This document shows positions 41,979-54,092 of a stretch of 64,000 nucleotides of DNA, piece after piece. The DNA lies in NCBI GenBank assembly GCA_029204225.1, contig CM055108.1:48496996-48560995 (forward strand), given 5' to 3'. The DNA comes from Diphasiastrum complanatum (lineage: Eukaryota; Streptophyta; Lycopodiopsida; Lycopodiales; Lycopodiaceae). The notes beneath the pieces are model-generated. The model had not been told where the DNA came from. It did not search any database and saw only the letters and a list, made by a program, of their open reading frames with translations. How positions within the stretch are numbered: the first letter of the stretch is position 1; each line of letters begins with the position of its first letter. A program made the translations under genes and the position numbers.

Positions 41979-43845
41979 AGGTGGAAACAAGGCAAAGTGA
42001 CCACCGATACACAGTGAAGCTGGCAACGGGAGCAGAAAGCCAAGTTTGGGACCGAATAGTCCCACGTCTACCAAGAGAGATTCAAGCCTATAAAGATAAA
42101 TTAGACTTTCATATTATGAATCTAGATAGGGTAGATGTTATACTTGGTAAGGAGTGGTTCTATGAGAGGAACGAGTCTATGAAGAAAAACTATGTAACAC
42201 ACAGTTTGTCGTTCTTACATAACGGCTCACTCATAGAATTGAATGGTAATGTTGATATTTCTACTCCGTATATGCTTTCTGCTTTGGAAACTGTTAAATG
42301 CATGGATATTGTTGATTGCAGTTTTTATTTATGTTGGTTAAAAGATTTTACATACCATGAAGAACGTAGTTTGCAATTTTACAATCTCCAAATGGAACTA
42401 ATGTCTAACAACCTAAAGCAAGAAAACTCACCGGAGGGTGAAATTTTTAGTAAACTTAGACAAGAATTAAACAATGTGTTTCCTGAACAGCTTCCTGAAG
42501 GTCTTCCCCCCTCTAGGGGTGTTGACCATGGTATTAAACTGATTCCTGGTAGTTCTCCTATATCACTGTATCCATATAGGATGAGTACTACTGAAGAGGA
42601 TGAGGTTTATAGGCAACTGCAAAATTACCTTAAGATGGGCCATATTAGGCCTAGTAAATCTCCCTGGGGGGCACCTGTGCTCCTTGTTGATAAAAAAGAG
42701 AGAGGTACTCGTCTTTGTGTGGACTTTAAAAAGTTGAATAAATTAACGATTAAAACCGTTATCCCTTGCTGCGAATGGATGAGCTGGTTGATCGATTGGA
42801 TGGTGGAAAGTACTTCACCAAAATCGATTTGAGATCAGGGTATCATCAGATTCGCATAAGACTGAGGATGTTGAAAAAACCGGGTTTAGAACTGGTACGG
42901 CCATTATGAATTTCTGGTTTTACCATTTGCTTGACAAATGCTCCAGCGACTTTCCAGCAGATGATGAACGATCTTCTTCGTCCATATCTGGGAAAGTTCT
43001 TAATAGTCTACTTAGATGATATTCTCATCTATAGTAAGACCTTGGAGGATCATGAGGAGCATCTCAGGACTGTCTTAAAGTTACTTAGACAAGAGAAGCT
43101 TTTTGCCAAGGAGTCCAAATGTGTGTTCTTCCAGAAAAGGTTGTTATACCTTGGTCACATTATTTCGGACCATGGGTTGGAAATTGACCCAAATAAAGTC
43201 CGACAAGTACGTGAATGGCCTATCCCTAAAACCATCCGGGAGGTTAAGTCCCTTTTGGGCTTTACGGGGTTCTTTCATAGATTCATCTTGAACTATGCAT
43301 TAATTGCATTGGCCTTGACGAATGTCCTCAGGGGGGCTAAGAGAGTTAGCGGGCACAGTAAGTTCAGTCCTCCGATTACTTGGACTGAAGAGTTGAATCA
43401 GAGTTTTGAGAACCTCAAATATTGTGTAACTACAGCGCCTATTCTACACATAGTGGATCCTAACAAGCCGTATGTACTTGAAACGGATGCCAATGACTAT
43501 GCTATAGGCGCAGTCCTATATCAGGACAATAGACCGGTAGCTTTTGAAAGCAAGAAGTTGGACCCTGCTCAAAGGCGGTATTCCACCTATGACAAGGAAC
43601 TTTTTGCTGTTATTCATGCCCTGAAAGTTTGGAGACATTATTTGTATGGCTCCCAGTTTAATATAGCTACTGACCATCAAGCGTTAAAGTATATTAACGA
43701 TGCGGTCGACCTTAGGGGTCGTAAGGCCAGATGGTCAGAAATGCTCCAAGAATTTCATTATGACATTGAGTACCGGAAGGGTACTTCTAATAGTGTCGCG
43801 GATGCCTTAAGCCGGATTGGAGAGGTTAATCAGTTAAGATTCTGA
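41963..43845 (+). pseudogene. Element F RT and RNase H
   Basis: RT starts near 42430 ([20 protein letters not shown]), with [14 protein letters not shown], then frameshifts around 42770-42930 across the [12 protein letters not shown] region. Then [24 protein letters not shown] (catalytic YLDD intact), the connection and RNase H (ETDANDYAIGAVLY, ELFAVIHALKVW, TDHQALKYIND, VADALSRIG). A stop follows at 43845. Confidence 0.88.
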
Positions 43846-43858
43846 GATCCAATCTGAG

Positions 43859-44624
43859 TTGTTTCTATCCTTAAGAGATTTGTGTAAGGCCAATAGGTAC
43901 TTCGGTCGTATTTGGCTAGACATCCTGGCAGGTTCTTCTAGATCTAGTGATGAGCTTGGAATGCAGGATTCCAAGATTTCTCTTCAGGAGAAGATGCAGA
44001 GAGACTATTCCATAAGGAATGGATTGCTTTTCCGGAATGGAAAAGTTTGTGTGCCAGAAAATGATGATATAAGGGCCCAAATCCTGCATGAATGTTACGA
44101 CAGCCCGTGTGCAGGGCACCCTGGCGCTCAAAGGACGCTTGACTTAGTAAAAAGGAACTTTTACTGGCCAAATCTAAAAAGTCAAGTGGAGGCATATGTT
44201 CGCAAGTGTGCGCAATGCCAAGTTAACAAAGCTGAAAGACTTAAGGCAGTTGGTTTGTTAATGCCCTTGGAAATTCCCGAAAGAAAGTGGGAAAGTATTT
44301 CCATGGACTTTGCGGTTGGGCTACCTCGGACGGGGAAGCAAAATGATGCCATTTGGGTAATGGTTGATAGGTTAACTAAAATGGCGCAGTTCATACCAAC
44401 CAAGCAAACTGTCAAAGCTTTTGAACTTGCACAACTTTTCGTGGAAAAGTTGTTCAGGTTGTTTGGTTTGCCGAATGACATTGTTAGTGATCAAGACCCA
44501 AAGTTCATTGACAAATTTTGGCAAGCGGTCTTTGAAAAATTAGAGACCACCTTAAGTTTGGGGTCATCAGATCATCCTGAATCGGATGGTCAGACAGAGA
44601 GGACAAACCAGTCTATGGAAGACA
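43859..44624 (+). pseudogene. Element F integrase, first part
   Basis: HHCC finger (HPGAQRTLDLVKRNFYW, CAQCQVNKAE), then core: ESISMDFAVGLPRTGKQND, VDRLTKMAQFIPT, SDQDPKFIDKFW (SDRD with R changed to Q) and HPESDGQTERTNQ. A solo LTR splits the frame right after SMEDM. Confidence 0.88.
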
Positions 44625-45102
44625 TGTTAGAAAACCGACTTGATCATACAAGTAACCCAAGACAAGATTCCTATTGTTGTTAGACAATAGTCATACACAT
44701 GAGAGAGAACAACAATGATGAAGAGATGTACTCCAACTATGTCCCATTACAAATGAAGTAGGGTGCCAGCCTACATATATACTTTCTCTAAACTATGTGT
44801 AAGGTAAAAAGCAAAAAGCAAATAGCAAAAAACAAAAAGCTAATTGCTATGATTACTACCTATATTGGGTAAACACCCAAGATGAGTTTCTAAGTGATAA
44901 AAGCAAATCCTATTCTAGTAGTAGTGCGCCCACCTACATGCATGACTAAAAAACGAATTTACTATAAATTGTAATGACCCTAAAATATGACTTACTATAA
45001 ATAGTAATGGCCCCAATAATAGCACGCAGGCATGGCCAAACTATCACTAATTAATCCTAAATGATAACATTAGGGGTACTAAAGTAAACATTAACTCTAA
45101 CA
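44625..45102 (-). repeat. Solo Copia-type LTR (TGTTAG family)
   Basis: 478 bp with ends TGTTAG/CTAACA and target duplication AGACA at 44620-44624 and 45103-45107. Same orientation and family as 14048-14476. No internal element remains, so LTR-LTR recombination probably removed it. Confidence 0.93.
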
Positions 45103-45829
45103 AGACATGCTTCGGGCATATGTTTCCAGAAGACAGTCAAATTGGGAAAGGTACCTTCCAATGATTGAATTTGCATATAACAGCGCAAAGCACTCAACGA
45201 CGGGTTTTAGTCCATTTTCTCTGATGTATGGTTTCCAACCTAGGGCTCCCATTTCAGTGGGCCTCAAAGGCCTCAAGGTTAAGGCAGAAGTAGAGTTCCT
45301 GCATGATATGCAAGAAATGTTGCTTGTTGCTCGCGAAAACGTAAAAATGGCTCAGGATAGAGCCCAGTTTTACACTAATCAGAAGCGACAACCTAGGGTC
45401 TACGAGGAGGGGGCTTGGGTATATCTTAGAATTCCAAAAGATTCTAAGGTACTAAGGACTGGAGAATGTCCTAAGTTGTCATCTCGTTACGTAGGGCCAT
45501 TCCGTATAGTAAAGAAACTCCATCGGAACGTGTACCAACTGGAACTTCCTCAAGGTGTTAAGGTACATCCAGTTTTTCACATTAGTCGTTTAAAGGAACG
45601 ACTTGGTGGAAAGGATGACTTGATGCCTCAGGAGGACTTAATTCAGCTGGAGGACCTATCATCCTTTGTACTTACTGAACCACATGCCATTGTTGACGTA
45701 CGTCAACGTGGGCTCAGGAACCGGCGGGTAACTGAGTACTTGGTTCGTTGGAAAGGAAGTTCCGAGGACGATGATTCTTGGGAAAAGGAACATGACCTTA
45801 AACTGAGATTCCCTGGTTTTTTTCCTTAG
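45103..45829 (+). pseudogene. Element F integrase end and chromodomain
   Basis: Resumes at the same codon region (DMLRAYVSRRQ). It gives FSPFSLMYGFQPRAP, the GAWVYLRIPKDSK barrel, VHPVFHISRLKERLG and a chromodomain (RVTEYLVRWKGSSEDDDSWE). The frame is intact to the stop at 45829. It is separated from its N-terminal half only by the LTR insertion. Confidence 0.88.
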
Positions 45830-45844
45830 ATAAGGAATTTTTTA

Positions 45845-46081
45845 AGGAAGAGGGAATGTTAAGGACCTTGGGTCCCAAACCCAAACTTGAGACTGGACGT
45901 TGACTGGGCCTGTAGACTTGACCGGTGACTCGTGAACTTGCATGGTTGCTACGTGTCATGATCTAGGTGTGCACATGGCTTGGAGTCTCTCTCCTTGGAG
46001 GTATACAAGGGGAGGAGGACTCATTTGCGGATATTCTATCTACCTAGGAGGAGGTGGATGGAGAGCGTGTGCACGGCCACG
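45845..46081 (+). repeat. Polypurine tract and partial 3' LTR of F
   Basis: AAGGAAGAGGGAA precedes TGTTAAGGACCTTGGG at 45857. The LTR is interrupted at 46081 by a Copia LTR. A homologous LTR start is at 55813. Confidence 0.8.
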
Positions 46082-46493
46082 TGTTAGAATCGAAGAGATT
46101 CTCTAATTGGAGTAGACTAATCTTATTAGTACTCACACAAATCATCAACCACAAGCTGAAGAAGAAGAGAGACTGCAAGAAGCTATGCTTCATAAGCTGG
46201 AAATTGAGATAACAATGGTGGTGGGTGCCCATCTACTCTTATAGAGGCTGTCCACAATGAAAAGCAAAAGCTATCCTTCTACAATAGCAATTGAAATGCT
46301 AATTATGAAGTCTTAACAATAGAAATCTATGCTAACTTGGTTAAAATAGATTTCTATACTATTCTAACAAAATTGGTACTAACTTAGGTACCTATACTAA
46401 AAATAGATAGTACCTATACTAAAAATAGAAATAGGCCTTCTAGCACGCAGGCTGGCCTCTACAATGAATTAATTAATCCATTAATTCCTAACA
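46082..46493 (-). repeat. 3' LTR of Copia element H
   Basis: 412 bp, ends TGTTAG and CTAACA; preceded on the minus strand by the tract TTAAGGGGGAG (46494-46504). Inserted in the LTR of F. Confidence 0.82.
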
Positions 46494-46539
46494 CTCCCCC
46501 TTAATGGATAATTAATTATCAATCACAACCAAGTCCTTT

Positions 46540-47725
46540 GGTTACTAATCTGGCTCAATATAACCATTAAGCTTAACTTTGGTTCTATAAAATAAAGGAT
46601 CCTCTGAATCCAACACTGAAGCCATAAATGCATAATGCATTTCTTCATCTTCATGACTGTGTCCACTTGACCGTGTCAATCTCTTAGCTCCTTGTCGACT
46701 CGATTCTCCCTCATCCAAAATTTGACTATTTTGTATAGTCTCACAATACCATCTTGGTAACTTTTTTGTAGGTGACATAGAAGGAGAATATGTATCAAAT
46801 ACTCTTGACCTTTCCTTCCGTTTACCAAGATCCACCTGTGTACACACCCTTGGTATAACTTGTGTAGAAGCTGTATCACATGGACCTGTATCTTCCTGAA
46901 CATCATCTATAATAGGAGTTTTTGTTGTAGGAGAAAATACATCCTCCTCATGATCTTCTAGGTTAGAAGACTCACTTTCCTCAAACAGAACATCCCTGCT
47001 CATAATCACCTTCTTACTGGTAAGATTATAAAGGCGATATGCCTGCTCTTCCTCATCATAACCCAAGAATAAACACTTGATTGCCTTTGAGTCAAGTTTT
47101 TGACGATTATCTTTAGGAATATGAGCATATGCTATGCAACCAAAAACTCGTAGATGATCCACTTTAGGTTTTATACCTGTGAAAGCTTCTTCTGGATTTC
47201 GATTTAGAACAGCCTTTGTAGGACTTCTGTTAAGCAAGTAAACTGCTGTACTAACTGCTTCGCCCCACAAATGATTCTTGAGTTTCTTACCTCGTAGCAT
47301 GCTTCGAGCACTCTCCACAATAGACCTGTTCTTTCTCTCGGCTACTCCATTATGCTATGGTGTATCAGTTGAAGCAAATTGTCTCTTGATTCCATGTTCT
47401 TTGCAGAATTCTTGGAACTCTGTAGATATGAATTCACCTCCCTTATCTGAACGTAGAATCTTGATTTGCTTTCCTGTCTGCTTCTCAACAAGTGATTTGA
47501 ATTGAGTAAAGAACTTAAAAGCTTGACTCTTATACTTAAGCAAGTATATCCATACCTTCTTGGAAAAATCATCCACAAATATCATGAAGTAGGATGCTCC
47601 CTCTATAGACTCAGTCTGCATGGGACCGCATAAGTCTGTATGAACAAGCTCCAAGATCTCCTTGGCTCTATATGCTCCATCCTTGGGAAACTGCATACGA
47701 TGATGCTTGTCCATAACACATCCTT
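46540..47725 (-). pseudogene. Copia element H integrase
   Basis: Minus strand. Integrase core (ELVHTDLCGPMQTESIEGAS, FMIFVDDFSKKVW, SDKGGEF) with CAG-to-TAG just before HNGVAERK near 47360. The catalytic glutamate is kept. Then RSPTKAVLNRNPEEA, HLRVFGCIAYAHIP, EEEQAYRLYNLTSKK and a linker with SYSPSMSPTKKLPRW-type sequence. RT and everything 5' of the integrase core are absent; it is cut near 47725. Confidence 0.87.
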
Positions 47726-47744
47726 ATTTTTCCTGAAGATACAA

Positions 47745-48625
47745 TATTAGCAGATCACAAAGGCATACAAGCTCCAGACAAATACGACCCAAGGATCGAA
47801 CAGTCAAAATTCGATCCTAGGATCAAAAAATCAAATTCCAATCCAAGTATTGAAAACAGCTCAAGGATCTAAAATCAGAAAATCGATACTGACTCGGAAA
47901 ATGAGTCTGAACCTCAACATATCGAGCAACATCAAAGGATCGAATTTCAACCCAGAAGATTGAGTCGATCCAGACAGCCTCCATCCTGATTCATGGATGA
48001 TTCGGCCTGCTATTTTGTGCAGGAACGAAACACAGTTCACGAGGCAATGTCAACACCCAGTGCTGACCAGTGGAAAGCAGCCATGGATGCAGAATTCGAT
48101 TCTCTGATTGAGAATCAAACGTGGACTGTAACTGAGCTGCCAAAGGATCGAAATCCGATCCCATGCAAGTGGTTGTTCAAGGTGAAGTATGATGCTGAAG
48201 GGAAAATAAATCGATACAAGGCCAGATTGGTAGCCAAAGTCTTCTCCCATATTCCAACTTTGGATTATTCAGAAACCTTCAGTCTTGTGTTTAAAGCATG
48301 CTTCAATTCGTTTACTTATTTTCTATGCAGCTGCAGCCGACCTTGAAGTTCACCAAATGGATGTCCAAACTGCATTGCTTAATGGCACCATTGAAGAGGA
48401 AATCTACATGTCCCAGCTAGAAGGATACGAGCTAAAGGGCAAGGAGCACCTAGTGTGCAAAATTCATAAAGCTTTGTATGGTCTGAAACAGTCTCCAAGA
48501 GCCTGGTTTCAAAAAATTAATGCTTTCTTAATCGAGAATGGTTTCATCCCCAACTCGGCAGACTCTTATTTCAAGTCTGTATCGGATTCCTTCATCACTC
48601 TGTATGTTGATGATACTTTCCAGCA
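47745..48625 (+). pseudogene. Copia RT fragment, opposite strand
   Basis: A linker rich in ATCGAA-type codons (47800-47980), then RT start HEAMSTPSADQWKAAMD, IPCKWLFKVKYDAEG, KARLVAKVF, then after a frameshift near 48290 EVHQMDVQTALLNGTI, KALYGLKQSPRAW and TLYVDDT. YVDD is present, but the frame is broken before it. Different from H (other strand, diverged). Ends where element J begins. Confidence 0.85.
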
Positions 48626-48998
48626 AGTTACAAGTTAAGATTCACTAGCTATGCTAGAAAGCAGGACTTAAGCTAGAAAGCAAGAAGAGAGAATGCTTAA
48701 GGAGGCTAAAGAGGAGCAATCATAAACTGAATAAAGGAATACAATGCTGCCCTATATATACACTCTCCCTGAATCAAATAGAGGATTCAAAAAAGGGAGG
48801 GAATAGAATTTGGAGGGAAAATAGTGCACCTTTTCAATAGGAGGACCCCCACTCCAAATCAACGTGACCAAGTCCTAAAAATATGACCAAATAGGGCCCA
48901 AGGCCAGTATATGAATAAAAAGGGCCCTTAGGCCTGCTTATGCATAATAACGAATAAAAGAATGGACGCGGCGAATGTAATGAGCCAAGTCCATAACT
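48626..48998 (-). repeat. 3' LTR of element J
   Basis: 373 bp; on the element strand AGTTATGGAC...TTGTAACT. The tract AAGGGAG (48999-49006, minus) precedes it. Matches 10170-10583 and the shorter 53882-54092. Confidence 0.88.
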
Positions 48999-49214
48999 CT
49001 CCCTTGTAGAAAAACAAAGCCCTCCATCGGCTAGCAAGCATGATGACTATCTAAAACAATAATATAAGCATGCTAAATACTGAAAAATCACGAACTAATG
49101 GAAATACTGATGGAGAGGACATAAGTTGTCACAACAGATACCCCAAAAGTATCATAACTGTGTAAAGCAAGTACTAAGCAAATACTAGAACAAAACAAAA
49201 AAAAGAATAGTCAT

Positions 49215-50467
49215 AGCTAGCCGAATCATGAAGTAGAGGGAACATCTGCAATGACATTTGTAGTAGAGGAAAGAACTAAAGCCATGAGGGCTCGAGCCTG
49301 ATCTGCCAATAATGGTGTATGATAAAAGACATCACTAGGCTCCCAAGTGGCCTCCTCAAGAGGACGACCATCCCACTGTACCAAAAACTGAACCTGCTTG
49401 CGACGTCGACTATGCTGAAGGCGAACATGATGGATGGCAACTGGCAAAAAAGGGAACAGCTCTGGCTCTGTAGGAATTGTGAGATCGCGAGGAGCATCTT
49501 CAATGGCAGCTCGTAAAAGGCTAATATAAAATATATCACAGGCTCGTGTAAAATCACGCAACTATAACCTGTATGTAACAGGGCTGAGGCGATCCAAGAT
49601 ATAGTAAGGCCCACAATAGTGTGGTGCAAGCTTCTCAGTAGAAGCGTGACCTTGAACAAAGTGATGACGTGCAAAGCGTAACCGGAGGTAAACCATATCA
49701 CCAACTTGAAACTCAACATGACGGCGATGACGATCAACAGAAGTCTGATAGTGTTGCTGAGCTGTAAGTGAGTAGTAGCCCTAGCAATAAGCTCGCGAGC
49801 ACCGGATAAAAAAGAGGCAATGGTAACTGGTGTATCATCAGGAGGAAGAGGCACCCCTGGCAAAAGTGGAGCATACCCATGAGCCAATAAGAAAGGTGAA
49901 ACTTCAGTGCTGGTACTAACAGAGCTATTATATCTATACTCTACCAAACATAAATGCTGATCCCAATCCTTCCCTGAAGGAGAAACAAAATGTCGAAGAT
50001 AATCCTCAAGGATCCGATTAAGGACCTCAGTCTGCCCATCAGCAGTAGAGTGATAAGCAGTACCCATCAGAAGCTGTACATCCAGTACTACGGACCGGTA
50101 TAAAGTGTGCCTGTTTCGAGAACCGATCTATCACCACCATACAAGAGTCATGACCACGGCGGGTATGAGGAAGACCAAGGATAAAGTCCATAGAAATATT
50201 TGTCCACTGGCGATGAGGAATGGGCCAACTCTGGAGCAAACTAGCGGACTTAGCACGGGAATATTTATTACGGGCACAAAAAGGACAATCATGATTAAGA
50301 TGGGCTAGCTCAGACTTCATGGATGGCCAATAGAAATTGTCCTTAAGACATGCATAAGACTTCTGAAAAGCAAAGGGAAGCATGAGCATCAGACAACAAC
50401 TGAGGACGAATGGAAAGAGAACTGGGAATACATAATGCACCATAGTGGTATAAACGATCATCAACAA
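49215..50467 (-). pseudogene. Element J integrase and chromodomain
   Basis: Minus strand: zinc domain remnant (CPFCARNKYSR), core start SMDFILGLPHTRRGHDS and VIDRFSKQAHFIPV. Then a jump to MGTAYHSTADGQTEVLNRIL and DYLRHFVSPSGKDWD; the central acid with SDRD is deleted near 50090. C-terminal chromodomain (QFLVQWDGRPLEEATWEPS, about 49360-49440). Several frameshifts lie between 49276 and 49800. Confidence 0.86.
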
Positions 50468-51589
50468 TAGTATAAACCTAAAACTTCCGAGAGGACGAAA
50501 GGGTACGAAAATGATAGCAGAAACACTGGCATGACGTAAAGCATCAAAAGCAGTTTGACACTCAGGAGTCCAAACAAAGGTATGAGACTTCTTATTAACG
50601 AATGAAGCGGAGCAGCCACAATGGCAAAATACTTAACAGGACGACGTAGATGGGTAGCCATACCTATAAACATACGAATAGAATAAACATTGGTTGGGAC
50701 AGGCCAATTCTCAATAGCTGGAACTTTCCGAGGATCAAGACGAATATGTCCACCACAAATAAGAAAACCCAAAAATTCGATTTCAGCCATGACAAAAGAA
50801 GATTTGGACAATTTGGCGAACATTTGATGCTGAACAAGTAACTCAAACATAGATGATAGATGTTTCACATGATCAGACAAAGTACTAAAAACAAGAATGT
50901 CATCAAAATAAACTAATACACAAACACCTAGAAGAGGACGTAAAATATTATTCATAGCATTCTGAAATGTGGGTGGACCATTCTGAACACCAAATGGAAG
51001 AACACGAAACTCATACAAACCTAAATGGGTACCAAATGCACTCTTATGCTTATCAGAAGGACGCATCCTAATTTGGTAGTATCCAGAATGTAGGTCAATT
51101 TTGGAAAAGATGGAAGAAGTGCCAAGCTGATCAAAAAGGTCATCCATGTGAGGTATAGGATACTGATTACGAATAGTAAGCTTGTTCAAGGCACGATAGT
51201 CAATGCAAAGGCGTTTGGTTCCATTTTTTTCTGGCAACAAGGAGGACAAGAGCACTAAAGGGACTATGGCTAGGAACAATGAGGCCCCGACGTAAAAGGG
51301 AAGCAATCTGGAGCTGAACCTCATCACGTTCAACTTTAGACATACGATATGGAGCACGAGAGGGTGGGGTAGCACTGGGAATAAGATCAATATGGTGGGT
51401 GACATCTCGTAATGGTGGCAGAGATGTAGGTTCTGAAAAGACAGTAGAATACTGATGCAATAAGTCAGAAATCACCTGAGGAAGAGGACCCATGGATGGA
51501 GCAGGAGGAGCAGCAACTGATGTACTCTGAATGATAAGAAGAGCTGCACCTTGAGCCTTTGGCAGGCTACGCATAAACTGTGCCCATTT
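50468..51589 (-). pseudogene. Element J reverse transcriptase
   Basis: Minus strand: MRSLPKAQGAAL at the start, then LPPLRDVTHHIDLIP, RAPYRMSKVERDEVQ, frameshift near 51240, [44 protein letters not shown] and VYFDDILVF (catalytic FDD). It ends in the connection (RMFIGMATHLRRPVKYFA). RNase H is missing before the integrase. This is the RT that element A lacks. Confidence 0.88.
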
Positions 51590-53145
51590 GCACTTCCTTT
51601 TTTTTGCACCTACTTGCTGTCTTTTTGCACACATACAGCTCTTTTCCAAGCCCCTATTTCCCTCTCATATTTGTCATTTTGCTGCCTCACACCCTTTTAC
51701 TTATTGGCCTTGCACATTTGCTGTCCATTATTCTACTTTCTCAGCCCCTTATTTTCTGATTATTATCCATCTTGATTGGCTGTTTTTGTGCCATTTTTGG
51801 TGATTTTGGAAGTTAAACTAAGTTGGGGTGACGACAAACGTCCTCTCCCTCAAGTTTTGTCTCTTCCTTAGTCCCTATGGCGACTTCTTCATCAGAAGAC
51901 CCGCCGCTGAGCTCTTTAGATGATCGTTTTACACATATTGATGCCCGCATGGATCATCTTGAGAGTCGTATTGATCGTGTTCTTTCTAGCCTTGAGACTA
52001 TCCTACCACGAGGGATACCACCCCCCCAGACATTCTTCATCGTCCTAGTAAAGCACCTTTATTTCCTATTTTGAGTACGCTTGCTCTTGCTCCATCTCCA
52101 TCTTCAGGAGGTGCTTTTGGTAGTACGTTTGGTCTCCCTTCATATAGTGCTAGTTCTTATGGGTCTCCTTTCGGGTCTTCTGTACCACCACTTGGATTTC
52201 CCTCCGCACCACCAGGATTTCCTTCTCCTACTTTTTCAGGTAATCATGAGCCCCATCTTGCTTGTGATTTTTGTGATCGCATCCAGCTTACTACTTATTC
52301 TGGTTCGTCTGACGGAAATATCTTGGAAAATTGGTTCTCTAAATTAGAGACCTATTTTCTTATGTATCCCAAGACTGACAACCAGAAAGTGCAGTTGGCT
52401 GCATTACATTTGATGGTCGAGCTCAGACTTGGTGGCGTGTCTATCACTCTGAGCCTACTCGTGAGGGGTTATATATATGGCCTACTTTTCGTCATGATCT
52501 TCGTATGGCTATGATTGACCCACAGTGGTTGGTTCGCCAACGTGATCTGTCTTGTAGCCTTCGCCATACTAGTAATTTGACTGCTTATACTGATCAGTTT
52601 ACTGAGCTTTCCTACCTTTTTACTGATCTTCATCCTACAACGCTTATTTCACATTTTATTGCCGGTCTTACACGATATGATGTCTCATCTTTTCGGCCTC
52701 CTACTTTCTCAGATGCTATCTCCTTGGCTACTACCTTGCAACATAAGTATCCTGAGTTATCCACTTTTCTCGTTTTATTGTTCTCATTCCACTGCTTCTC
52801 CTACTTTGGCTTCTTCTACTACCGTTCCTCCTCGCGCTCCTACACCCCATCCTGCCTTTGTTCGACGTTATTCAGCCGCAGAGTTGACTGAGATTCAGCA
52901 GAAGTGCCTTTGTTATCGTTGTAAGAGTCCAGATCATCTAGCCCGTGATTGCCGACAGTCCTCCTGATGATTCTGATGTTTATATCCAGATTCTTGATAC
53001 TCCTGACCCACATTCTGTTGATGAGCCGGCTGACCCGCTTCCTGAAGATCCTGCTTCCGCCGCTTGCCATGCACAGCTTGCTTATGCTACTTGGGCTGGG
53101 CGTCCTGGTCCTCGTTCTATTTGGTTACAGTTGGTTACCGGGAAA
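51590..53145 (+). pseudogene. Inverted Gag block of element J
   Basis: On the + strand: leader end TTGGGGTGACGACAAACG, an ATG at 51877 (MATSSSEDPPLSSLDDRF), a coiled start (DHLESRIDRVLSSL), glycine/serine linker, capsid ENWFSKLETYFLMYPK, and after frameshifts PQWLVRQRDLSCSLRHTSN, YTDQFTELSYLF, a CCHC knuckle CYRCKSPDHLARDC (about 52915-52955). The start of protease ATWAGRPGPR follows. All parts are homologous to element A's Gag, which is on the minus strand. Confidence 0.88.
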
Positions 53146-53164
53146 GCAATACCTAGGTGGGTGC

Positions 53165-53869
53165 TGATCAGCGTCCAATCAGTAGTGCCAACAAAGAGAG
53201 GTAAAAGCTGAAGATATGACAGAATAGATGCGCCAACCAGCCACCAAATTGAATCCTCAACTCGCGCCAAATAAGCTGAAAAAAGTGCTGAAAGAGGGCG
53301 CTAGACAGCCGACAAATAATCAGCAAAATGAGCAGCAAGTCGATGGAGAAATCCGTCGAGAATGGTGAGATAATAGGGCGCTGGGCAACAACTACCAAGA
53401 TTCACAATATGCTGAAAAAAAATAGGCTGGAAAAGGTGCTGAAGTAAGGCGCCGATCAGCCTCCAATCAATAGTCGAAACGGACAGCAAGTCAGTGAAGA
53501 GAACCGCTGAAAATTTGACGGTAGTAAGGCGCTGGGCAGCAGCTACCGAATCTGAAAAATGATGAGTAAAATAGCTGAAAATAATGGTGATGTAGGGCGC
53601 TGGACAGCCTTCAATCAATATAAAAAATGGACAGCAAATTGGTGACGAAAAGTGCCGAAAATGATGAGGTAGTAGGGCGCTGGACAGCACCTACCAAATT
53701 TGCAAAAACAATGAAAATCTGCCGAAAAAAATCGACGAATGTGATGGGTAGTAGGGCGCTGGACAGCCACCACCAATCTGCAAAAAAATGACGGAGAAAA
53801 TCGATGAAAGTGATGGGTGGTAGGGCGTTGGACAGCAACCACCAAACCTGCAGGAAAGTGCTCTGATAC
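53165..53869 (-). repeat. Leader tandem repeats of element J
   Basis: GGGCGCTGGACAGC-type cores at 53296, 53376, 53447, 53527, 53595, 53675, 53754 and 53823, spacing 68-80 bp. Units alternate between CCTCCAATCAAT and CAGCTACC followers. Confidence 0.88.
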
Positions 53870-53881
53870 CAAGTTACAAGC
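53870..53881 (-). other. Primer-binding site of J
   Basis: GCTCTGATACCA on the + strand, abutting AGTTACAAG of the LTR. Confidence 0.9.
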
Positions 53882-54092
53882 TAAGATTCACTAAGCTAGA
53901 AATAAGAAGAGAGAATGCTTAAGGAGGCTAAAGAAGAGCAATCATCATAAACTGAATAAATGAATACAATGCTGCCCTATATGTACCCTCTACCTAAATC
54001 AAATAGAGGATTCAAAACAGGGAGGGAATAGGATTTGGAGGGAAAATAGTGCGCCTTCCCAATAGGAGGACCCCCACTCCAAATCAACATGA
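53882..54092 (-). repeat. Truncated 5' LTR of J
   Basis: The first 211 bp (from the primer side) match 48626 onward. The outer part is cut where family-F RNase H begins. Confidence 0.88.

Larger units (their letters stand above)
40861..46081 (+). mobile_element. Gypsy family-F element (chromovirus-like), 5'-truncated
   Basis: Gag, protease remnant, RT, RNase H, integrase, C-terminal domain, polypurine tract and the first 225 bp of the 3' LTR. No 5' LTR or primer site found. Interrupted by a solo Copia LTR (44625-45102) and ended by Copia H inserted into its LTR. Confidence 0.85.
48626..54092 (-). mobile_element. Gypsy element J with AG...CT LTR ends, internally inverted
   Basis: LTRs at 48626-48998 and 53882-54092 (5' LTR truncated), primer site 53870-53881, leader repeats, RT and integrase on the minus strand. 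The Gag block 51590-53145 is in the opposite orientation. The right end is fused to a family-F fragment. Confidence 0.88.
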
